64,000 bases of DNA, taken from assembly GCF_000418325.1 (NCBI RefSeq), contig NC_021658.1, positions 6,497,501 to 6,561,500 on the forward strand, given 5' to 3'. The position numbers and the translations under genes are program-made. Positions 52,501 to 58,764 of this stretch are shown one piece after another. The notes below the pieces were generated by a model. It saw only the letters and a program-made list of their open reading frames with translations, did no database searches and was not told the origin of the DNA. Numbering within the stretch: the stretch's first letter is position 1; every line of letters begins with the position of its first letter. The DNA is from Sorangium cellulosum So0157-2 (GTDB lineage Bacteria > Myxococcota_A > Polyangia > Polyangiales > Polyangiaceae).

Positions 52501-53787
52501 ACCCGCCACGTCGCGCGCCCCGCTCTTTGGCTCCAGATCTTGCCCGCGAACGATCACGCGGAGCAGCCGCTGCACGAGGCGCCGCCGGCCCACGAAGCCC
52601 GTCTTGAGCACCCGCATGCGGCTGCCCAGGAACCTGTAGACCTCGTCGCGATCGACGCGCTCGCTCAGCGGCTCGGCGCGATCGTCGATGCGGAATCCAG
52701 CCGCCGAGCCGCTGACGAGGTGCAGCGTTCCCCAGGCATGCGCGGGCGCGGGCGTGCGCTCCTCCTCGCGCCGCATCTGCTCGCGGGCGAGGTGCATGGC
52801 CTCGACCGGCGTCTTGCCGGCGCCGATCTGCTCGTACAGCACCGACGCGGCCAGCATGGCGAGCCCATCGCCGACCGGACGCGTCCAGCCGACCACGTTG
52901 GGCACGCCCGCCGCGACGAGCTCCGCCGCGAAGCTCGCGACCGAGCCGCGGACGTCGGCGCTGTTGCAGCACGAGACCATCACGAGCTCCGGCATCGCCT
53001 TCGCCCGCTCCAGCACCTCGATGAGCTCCGCCGGCTCAACGTCGCGCCGGGCGCCGAACGCGTCCTCCAGGACGAGCCGCGGTCCGCCGGGCGTCCGCAC
53101 CCCGTGGCCGCTCAGGTGCACGACGTCGAAGCGCTCGAGGAGCAACACGTCGCGGAGCTCCTCCAGCGTGCCCCCCTCGACGACGCGCAGCCGGGCGCGG
53201 CGCCGCTCGGCCATGGGCGCGATCGCGGCGAGCAGCTCCTCTTCTTCCCGCTCGAAATCGAGCTCGGGCCGGACATCGTGAGGAGAGAACGCCATGAACG
53301 CGATGCGCAGACCGCCGCCCTCCAGCACGCGAGGAGCGCCGAGGTCCTGCGAACCGAGCTGCAGGACGACCGTGAGGGGGGGCGGCGCGCCGCGGCGGCG
53401 CGTCTCCGCGAAGGGCAGGAGCTCCCACCGCATCCACGTGGCGGGGTGCACGCGCAGCGCGCCGCGGTCGTCGCTCCGCGCGCGCACGACGAGATCGAGC
53501 CGGCGGCGCTCGGCGTCCGCCCTCGCGATGCGCTGCCCGAGGGCGCGCTCGGGGCCGTCGAGCAGCTCGACGAGGGCCGCGCTCAGGGCCGCGCGGGTCT
53601 CCACGATCGCGACGCTCTCGCGCTGGCTTTCGGCGAGGCTCACCGCGTCGGTGAGGCGGCGGAGGTGCGCGATTTCCTCGGGGCGAACGGCCTTGTTCCT
53701 GGGCCCAGGCGCCTCGGTCCAGCTCAGGATCAAGGCGCCCCCCGGATCCAGCCGGAGGTCGACCATCGCGGACAGCGACCTGGACAT
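49570..53787 (-). CDS. CHAT protease - STAND ATPase - TPR protein
   Basis: 1405 residues. N-terminal CHAT caspase-like domain with His228 in VVHLSGHG and Cys273/274 in VMVSCCNSAD, the catalytic dyad. A STAND NTPase follows (GFVGRRRLVQRLL, Walker A GMKGVGKS with Lys440, Walker B VVVVLDDFEQNL), then helical regions and eleven near-identical 43-residue TPRs (871-1343) plus a degenerate one. The design matches NLR-like signal-dependent proteases. No companion substrate gene is obvious; the Uma2 nuclease lies 155 bases upstream on the same strand. ATG 53787 chosen; 53766 is possible. Confidence 0.88.
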   Translation of the reverse strand: MSRSLSAMVDLRLDPGGALILSWTEAPGPRNKAVRPEEIAHLRRLTDAVSLAESQRESVAIVETRAALSAALVELLDGPERALGQRIARADAERRRLDLVVRARSDDRGALRVHPATWMRWELLPFAETRRRGAPPPLTVVLQLGSQDLGAPRVLEGGGLRIAFMAFSPHDVRPELDFEREEEELLAAIAPMAERRRARLRVVEGGTLEELRDVLLLERFDVVHLSGHGVRTPGGPRLVLEDAFGARRDVEPAELIEVLERAKAMPELVMVSCCNSADVRGSVASFAAELVAAGVPNVVGWTRPVGDGLAMLAASVLYEQIGAGKTPVEAMHLAREQMRREEERTPAPAHAWGTLHLVSGSAAGFRIDDRAEPLSERVDRDEVYRFLGSRMRVLKTGFVGRRRLVQRLLRVIVRGQDLEPKSGARDVAGACVFGMKGVGKSCVVGRAIERAKQHAPELGVVVVHGAIDERSVLDAFQEAVAVGGGDATAERLLARADERVFQRVRRLMAHWRRRPVVVVLDDFEQNLDRGTGGPWLVKPEAAALLEALIPTCATGKPKLLITSTAEFRVPWANERALAFVPVGALDDAAVRKLWARGRASNELANVSLEGWHDLADRLGRNARVLAWARALLAGKTDEELAAVAASASAKLPIWAPGDEASETKHAELAELFLRHMAYEQARAAFGEPALEFVRRARVFEDAVPKEAFAALAEGLAVDLDRDVDVLASWGLLEVGELDGARAYRVSPLVEPRFEADDAARWHEAAAEVWEALAAKGTSGVAWLERTEAAWEHALRGRHVARAERLARRIDAALYNAGLYAHNLRLAERHVEALPESAFGQRWLGSAEVMAGRSPSRAVERIRRSHSLLVRVHGTEEHPEVAASLHALGTVLRAQGDPAGARQALERSLAINTKVHGTEEHPEVAASLHELGGVLMEQGDLAGARRALERSHGLLAKVHGTEEHPDVAASLQALGGVLKAQGDLAGARVAFERSHSILAEVRRTEEHPSVAVSLHELGGVLMEQGDLAGARRALERSRGLVAKVHGMEEHPSVAASLHVLGSVLMAQGDLAGARRALERSRGLVAKVHGMEEHPSVAASLHVLGSVLMAQGDLAGARRALERSRGILAKVHGTEEHPEVAASLHQLGGLLRMQGDLAGARVALERSRAIKAKVHGTEEHPEVAASLHALGTVLMVQGDLAEARVALERSLAIKANVYGTEEHSAVAASLHVLGGVLMAQGDLAGARRALERSRGILAKVHGTEEHPEVAASLHQLGGLLRMQGDLAGARRELERSLAIKAKVHGTEEHPEVAASLQALAGVLEVEGELEQAAKLYRRALAIDKKCFGTLDQYHSAETEVALAMLLFRLGQREEAGGLLRHALQVLAEQVPNHPILQQFRARMPQPG
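49759..51177 (-). repeat. Eleven 129-bp tandem repeats encoding TPRs
   Basis: Units of 129 bp, consensus protein VHGTEEHPEVAASLHALG..LMAQGDLAGARRALERS..., run without gaps. Units 5 and 6 are almost identical; units 7 and 10, and 6 and 9, share long identical blocks, indicating recent gene conversion or duplication. Confidence 0.95.
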
Positions 53788-53941
53788 TCGCGGTATCGTA
53801 CGCGACGGGGGATGCACGGTGAAGGCCGCGGTCGGGGCGCTGGTCCTCGACGCCCCCCGCAACATCGGCCGGCCGCGCAATGACGTTCAGGGCATGCGGC
53901 TCATCCAGCCGACCGTCGGGAGCTCATCGCGACTCCCGAAC

Positions 53942-54535
53942 TCACCCCTCCGCCGCCGGCGCAGCCTGGGCGAGCGGATCTCGGTACACGTCGTCGACCG
54001 ACAGGATGCACCCGATCGCCTGGAGCTCCACCCCCTTCCCAGCACGCGCCTCCCGGAGCGTCCACGAGCCATCCTCGTTGCGGTGGAACACCTCGATGCG
54101 CGGCTCGTGCTGCGAGACGAGCACGTATTCCCGGAGCGAGGGGATACACCGGTAGTGCGCGAACTTCTGACCCCGGTCGTACGCCTCCGAGCTGTCGGAG
54201 AGGACCTCGACCAGGACGACCGGGTTGAGCGCGGCGTCCGTGTCCTCGGGATCGCGCTCGATCCTGCCGCAAACGACGCTGACGTCCGGGTACGTGGAGA
54301 GCCCGGTCGCCTGCACCCGGACGCGCAGGTCCGAGGAATAGACCACGCAGGGCCGCCCGCGGAGGTGCGCCCGGAGCTCGGCGCCGACGCTCAGGCACAG
54401 GCGCGCATGCTCGGGCGTCCCGCCGGCCATCGCGAAGATTTCGCCGTTCAGGAACTCGTGCTTCGTCGGGCTCGTCCGCTCCTGCTCGAGGTACTCGGCG
54501 TAGGAATAGAGCCTCTTGCCGTCCGGCTCGTCCAT
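53942..54535 (-). CDS. Uma2-family (DUF820) PDDEXK nuclease-like protein
   Basis: 197 residues, normal family length. YAEYLEQERTSPTKHEFLNGEIFAMAGGTPEHA is the family start (H-E-(F/Y)-(L/Y)-(N/D)-G-E), YPDVSVV supplies the Asp and NPVVLVEVLSDSSE the E-X-(L) region. Uma2 proteins are numerous in cyanobacteria and myxobacteria; the function is unknown. It lies 155 bases upstream of the CHAT gene on the same strand and 101 bases after a lipoprotein start; co-transcription is possible. Confidence 0.9.
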   Translation of the reverse strand: MDEPDGKRLYSYAEYLEQERTSPTKHEFLNGEIFAMAGGTPEHARLCLSVGAELRAHLRGRPCVVYSSDLRVRVQATGLSTYPDVSVVCGRIERDPEDTDAALNPVVLVEVLSDSSEAYDRGQKFAHYRCIPSLREYVLVSQHEPRIEVFHRNEDGSWTLREARAGKGVELQAIGCILSVDDVYRDPLAQAAPAAEG

Positions 54536-54636
54536 GGTGCTGCCGAGGATGCCATGCGAGCTCCTCCACGAGCCAACGGAGAACGGAGCCGTGAACGTCC
54601 TCCGAGGGGCGGGTCATCGCGGCGCCCCCCGCCGGC

Positions 54637-55101
54637 TCACTTCGGCTGTGCAGACCGCAGCGCCTGCTGTTCCTCCTCGTGCTTCCGATGCGCCTCGATG
54701 ACGGCGTAGCCCGCCGCCGCCGCGACCGACGCGCGGCTCTGGGGTTGCGCGGCCGGCGCCGCGGCGGCCGGCGGCGGCACCGCGGCCGGGGGCGGCACCG
54801 CGGCCGGGGGCGGCGCGGCCGGCGGCGGCACCGCGGCCGGCGGTGGCGCGGCCGGCCGCGGCGCGGCGTAAGCGCCGGCAGGCGCCTGGACCGGCTCGCA
54901 CACGCAGCCCGCCACGGCGCGGTCCACGAGCACGAAGGCGGACATCCGCATCCCGAGCGAGTGACAGGAGCTGGCGCAGTGGGTCGGCCCGCGCTCCGCG
55001 GACTCGAGCTCGGCGGCCGTCTGATACCCCCGGTTGCAGCCGCCCAGCGCGAGCATCCCGGCTGCCATGAAAACGAGCACGAACGCCGATCGGTATCCCA
55101 T
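54637..55101 (-). CDS. Small lipoprotein with PPPAAV repeats
   Basis: 154 residues. Signal peptide FVLVFMAAGMLALGGC with perfect lipobox; mature part has CASSC and VAGCVCEP (four Cys) and then about 45 residues of PPPAAV/PPPAA repeats encoded by a CCGCGGCCGGGGGCGGCA-type DNA repeat (about 54760-54860), ending in a helical EAHRKHEEEQQAL tail. Probably envelope-anchored. Function unknown. Confidence 0.8.
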   Translation of the reverse strand: MGYRSAFVLVFMAAGMLALGGCNRGYQTAAELESAERGPTHCASSCHSLGMRMSAFVLVDRAVAGCVCEPVQAPAGAYAAPRPAAPPPAAVPPPAAPPPAAVPPPAAVPPPAAAAPAAQPQSRASVAAAAGYAVIEAHRKHEEEQQALRSAQPK

Positions 55102-55243
55102 GCGAGGCGGACTACCTGGCTCCCCGCGAGACGTCAACGAGCCGGCGCGCACCGCATTGCGACGACATGCCGCGTTCTCGGCAGCCTGATGGGCCGTCCT
55201 GCCCGAGGTCATGCCGCCGTGTTACCCTCCCGCCGTGTCTGGC

Positions 55244-55360
55244 ATGCAAGGTACCGAGAAGGGCGCCCGGTTGACTGCCAGAAACGACATCGCCGAGGTC
55301 CACCTCTCGCTCTGGTGCGCGGTCCCGCGGGTCAGCGAGCTCTACCAGGTGAAGCCATGA
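55244..55360 (+). CDS. Possible small gene or remnant upstream of the 372-aa gene
   Basis: ATG 55244 (or GTG 55235) to TGA 55360 encodes about 38 residues, e.g. ARNDIAEVHLSLWCAVPRV, with good codon usage. Its stop overlaps the next start as ATGA, the usual sign of translational coupling. No Shine-Dalgarno is visible. It may be a leader peptide or the end of a decayed gene. Confidence 0.35.
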   Translation: MQGTEKGARLTARNDIAEVHLSLWCAVPRVSELYQVKP

Positions 55361-56475
55361 AAATGCACGATGGGTACCTCGCCCTGCTGGCCTCCGGCGG
55401 AAAGCGGAAGCTCAGGGCCAATTCGCTGCTGGCCTACGGAGACGAAGAGAGCCGCTTCGAGGCAGCCGTGCTGTTTCACGAGGCGGCCGACATCGAGAGG
55501 CGCGCTCTCGCGCTCCTGGAGGATGTCGAGCCCGAGACCCGCCTGAGGGCAGCGGTCGAACGGTGCGCATGCCTCGTCATGGGCCTTGACGTCGTCGAGG
55601 CAGCGCGCGCCTTCCGCGAGGTGGAGGAAGCGAGCGCGGCCGTGCCTCAGGAGACCGCAAACGCGCACCGAGATCGGCTCGATCCTCTGTACTTCGCCGC
55701 GCGGCAGGATCTCACGGAGCTCCTGAAGCGAGCGCCCGTCCTGGTCTCATCGCGGTTCCGATGGGAGCAGATCGCCGAAACCGACCGGTCGCGCGCACGC
55801 GCCGAGCTCGATGCGCTCCTCCAGCGCTTCCCAGGCGAGTCGACGTTTCACCTCGTCGATGCCAGGGCAGCGCTCGACGAGCGCCGCTTCGACGATCTCG
55901 GCCGGGCCGTGCGACGGGCACACCGCCTGTGCCCGGACAACCCGCTCCTCCGGGCTTACATGCTCCTCGTGATCGCCCAGTCCATCGCCTACCCCGGCTC
56001 CGCGACGACGCGCGAGGAGGCCGAGGCCGAGCTGGACAGGACCTATCAGGAGCTGAGCCGCGAGCCCGCGGACGGCGTTGTCTACCTGGGCTTCATGACG
56101 GCGTCCCTGGCTGCATTCCTGGCCGCATTCTACGCAGGTGAGGATGCCGCCGAGGTTCACGGCAAGCGGGCTCGCTGGGCTGCGGAGATCGCAGCGCAGC
56201 GGCGCTCGATCGTTTCCGCGGACATCGGCAAGTATATCGAGGCGGCGGGGCCCTTCATCGGGCTCCTGACAACACAGCCGCAGATGCTGACGGCCGTCAT
56301 CGAGAACACTCTCCGCGAAGCCCTCCTGAACAGCGATATCGGCCGAGCGTCGGGTGAAAGCCTCCAGCAGCCGAAGGCGGCTAGCCTGATCCGAGGGGTC
56401 ATCTCGCAAGCCTCGCGGTGGCTGACGCCAAGCGCGGAGCTCGCGGAGCTCTCGGAGCTCGCGCTCGCGGCCTAG
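55357..56475 (+). CDS. Helical TPR-like protein of unknown function (372 aa)
   Basis: Starts MKMHDGYLALLASGGKRKLR. Helical throughout, with TPR-like spacing in ARAELDALLQRFPGESTFHLVDARAAL and LGRAVRRAHRLCPDNPLLRAYM, and one hydrophobic stretch (GFMTASLAAFLAAFYAG). No signal peptide. Base composition is slightly less GC-rich than the flanks. Not recognised; lies beside CHAT/Uma2 but on the opposite strand. Confidence 0.7.
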   Translation: MKMHDGYLALLASGGKRKLRANSLLAYGDEESRFEAAVLFHEAADIERRALALLEDVEPETRLRAAVERCACLVMGLDVVEAARAFREVEEASAAVPQETANAHRDRLDPLYFAARQDLTELLKRAPVLVSSRFRWEQIAETDRSRARAELDALLQRFPGESTFHLVDARAALDERRFDDLGRAVRRAHRLCPDNPLLRAYMLLVIAQSIAYPGSATTREEAEAELDRTYQELSREPADGVVYLGFMTASLAAFLAAFYAGEDAAEVHGKRARWAAEIAAQRRSIVSADIGKYIEAAGPFIGLLTTQPQMLTAVIENTLREALLNSDIGRASGESLQQPKAASLIRGVISQASRWLTPSAELAELSELALAA

Positions 56476-56618
56476 CCAGCCAGGCCGCCACGCGCGAGCG
56501 CCTCCTCGGGGCCGCGCACATCAACCCCGGCGCATGGCCCACAGCCGGAACAGCGATCGCGACGGCCCCTCGCCATCGCCCTCCTCACCGCGCTCCCCGC
56601 GGCCCTATCCTGCGCGCC

Positions 56619-57107
56619 ATGCCCACGATCCAGAGCACCGCCGAGATCGACGCCGCGCCCGACGAGCTCTTCGCGCTGTCCCAGGACTACGATCTCCGGC
56701 TCGAGTGGGACCCGTTCCTCCGCGAGATGCGCTACCGCGACGGCGCGACCGCGCCCGCCGTCGGCGTGCGGGTGTGGGTGCGGGCGAAGAACGGGCTGTC
56801 GATGGAGGCCCGCTACATCACCCTGAACCCGCCGGAGCAGGTGGCGATCACCATGGTCGACGGGCCGCGGATCTTCCGCCAGTTCTCGGGTGCGTGGCTC
56901 TTCAAGGCGCTGTCGCCGCGGCGGACCCGCGTCACCTTCCGCTACAACTTCGCGGCGCGCCCGCGGGTCCTCGCCCCGGTGCTGGAGCCGGTCCTGGCGG
57001 CCGTGCTGAGGCGCGACATCGAGCAGCGCCTCGCCGGGCTCAAGCAGAGCGCCGAGACGACAGACATCCTGCAGCGCCTGCCGCGGCGCGGCCCGGCGGC
57101 CACCTGA
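56619..57107 (+). CDS. SRPBCC (START-like / polyketide cyclase) family protein
   Basis: 162 residues. Begins IQSTAEIDAAPDELFALSQDYDLRLEWDPFLREM, the classic START-like start, with ARYITLNPPEQVAITM and TRVTFRYNFAARPR later. The fold binds small hydrophobic ligands. ATG 56619 gives the standard N-terminus. Convergent with the TraA-like gene; the 132-base gap holds GC-rich GGCGGCGC(T/C)GCCGGA repeats. Confidence 0.87.
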   Translation: MPTIQSTAEIDAAPDELFALSQDYDLRLEWDPFLREMRYRDGATAPAVGVRVWVRAKNGLSMEARYITLNPPEQVAITMVDGPRIFRQFSGAWLFKALSPRRTRVTFRYNFAARPRVLAPVLEPVLAAVLRRDIEQRLAGLKQSAETTDILQRLPRRGPAAT

Positions 57108-57239
57108 CGCCGCGGCGAGGCGGCGCTGCCGGAGGAGGCGGCGCTGCCGGAGGAGGCGGCGCCGCCGGAGCGCAGCGGCGCCGCCGGAGAAAGCCGCGCG
57201 GCCGGAGGAGCCGCGCCCCTTCGGCCGCGCCGCCGGACC

Positions 57240-58556
57240 TCAGCGCGAGAGGCGCTCCGTGAGCGCGCTCGACCGCGAGGCCGCCCGCGCCCGGCGACGA
57301 GCGCCAGCGAGCGCGAGCCCGAGCCCCGCGAGCGCGAAGGCGAGCCCACCGCCCGACCGCCGCTCGCCGCTGACCCCGCAGCCGCCGTCATCGCCGTCCG
57401 AGCCCGGGCCGGGCGCCGCGCCCGCGCCGTCCCCGCCAGCGCCGCCCGCGCCGCCCGCGCCGGGCTCGTCCGGGGCCTCGACACAGGCGTGCGCCTCGAG
57501 GTCGCAGACCTCGCCGTCACCGCAGTCCCCGTCGCTCACGCACGCCACGCACTCCGGCGTCCCCTCCACCACGGCGCAGCGCGGCGTCTGGGCGTCGCAA
57601 CGCCGGCAGGTGGGCCCGCAGAACTCGTCGAGCGAGCACGGCGCGCACAGCGCGGCGCTGTTGCAGTACGAGCCCTCGGCGCAGCCGTTGTTTCCGACTT
57701 GGTGGATGAACTCACGGCCGCACTGCGTACAGGAGGCCTCGTCCGGGCTCGCGTCGACGCCCGACAATGCCTGATAGAGCGACGCCGGCTCGATGATGGC
57801 GAAGCCGGACTCCTCGAGGCTCACGCTGCCACTCTCTCCGGCGCCCAGCTGAAAATCCTCGAACTCGCCGACCAGCAGAGACACCTCGAGCGCCGAATGC
57901 TCGGCGATGCCGGCGTAGAGGACCTCGACCGGATACAGGCCCTCCTTCGCAAACGTGACCGTGTTCGTCATGCGCCAGGTGGTGAGGCCGAGCTTGAGGG
58001 GCTGCGCCAGCACCGGATAGGCGGTCTGCTCCACGTCGTAGAGCACCAGGGCCACGGCGTCGTCGGCGAAGATGCCGAAGTGGACCGGCTGTTCGACGTG
58101 CTCGGGCGACACGGCCAGGTAGCCGCGCAGGCGCATGCCGAACGCCACGTTGGGCTCGTTCGACTCGAAGTCGCATCCTCCCTCCGAACACTCGGGGGCC
58201 GCGTTGAGGAAATCGCCGAAGCTCCACTCGTTCCCGACGGCGTAGTTGTTCGAGAAATCGAGCGGCGCGCTCACCACGAAGCTCTCGATATCGGTCTCGG
58301 GCTGCCCCGGATCGAAGAACGCGGTCATCTTCTCGATGAAACCCTCGGCCGTGGCCGGCGAGACGTAGAAGTCGACCTCCGGGTCGGTCGATATCCTGTG
58401 CGCGCCGCACAGGCCGGCGCCCTTCTCGGCGGGGAGCGGGGCGACCGGATCGCCGGTGATGATCACCGGCTCGGCGCTCGCGGAGCCCGAGGCTCCGAGC
58501 GCGAGGGAGAGGGCGATGACGGAGGAGACGGTAAGGGAGGAAGGTCGGGGGGACAT
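57240..58556 (-). CDS. TraA-like outer-membrane-exchange family protein with MYXO-CTERM tail
   Basis: 438 residues. Signal peptide (VIALSLALGASGSASA), a PA14-like domain (GIFADDAVALVLYD; YPVEVLYAGIAEHSALEVSLL), a Cys-rich stalk (SCTQCGREF, CAPCSLDEFCGPTC, CDLEAHAC) and a MYXO-CTERM sorting end (GCGVSGERRSGGG, hydrophobic helix, RRRARA). This order and the GNEWSFGDFLNAAPEC block match TraA, the self-recognition receptor for outer-membrane exchange. The usual partner TraB (OmpA-like) is not next to it. Identification as TraA family is from memory of the family, not from alignment. Confidence 0.75.
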   Translation of the reverse strand: MSPRPSSLTVSSVIALSLALGASGSASAEPVIITGDPVAPLPAEKGAGLCGAHRISTDPEVDFYVSPATAEGFIEKMTAFFDPGQPETDIESFVVSAPLDFSNNYAVGNEWSFGDFLNAAPECSEGGCDFESNEPNVAFGMRLRGYLAVSPEHVEQPVHFGIFADDAVALVLYDVEQTAYPVLAQPLKLGLTTWRMTNTVTFAKEGLYPVEVLYAGIAEHSALEVSLLVGEFEDFQLGAGESGSVSLEESGFAIIEPASLYQALSGVDASPDEASCTQCGREFIHQVGNNGCAEGSYCNSAALCAPCSLDEFCGPTCRRCDAQTPRCAVVEGTPECVACVSDGDCGDGEVCDLEAHACVEAPDEPGAGGAGGAGGDGAGAAPGPGSDGDDGGCGVSGERRSGGGLAFALAGLGLALAGARRRARAASRSSALTERLSR

Positions 58557-58764
58557 GAACGCTCCTTGCGAAGAAGGGAGTGCAGCCGGCGCAACCGGTC
58601 GCGGAAGCTGCGTGGATGCTGGTCGACATCACCTGAAGGCGACCGCGAAATGGTACACGGGCGCCCCGGCCTCCGACCACGAAACGGGGAAAAGCACAAA
58701 TCCGCGCGCCCGTTCGCCAGCGCGCGGCCGCGCTCTCGCACGACACGCGACGCGCTCCCTCCCC

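Noticed and set aside
57108-57239. Terminator from the GGCGGCGC(T/C)GCCGGA repeats
   Set aside because: Self-complementary GC runs occur, but there is no T-run on either strand and the repeats are simple sequence.
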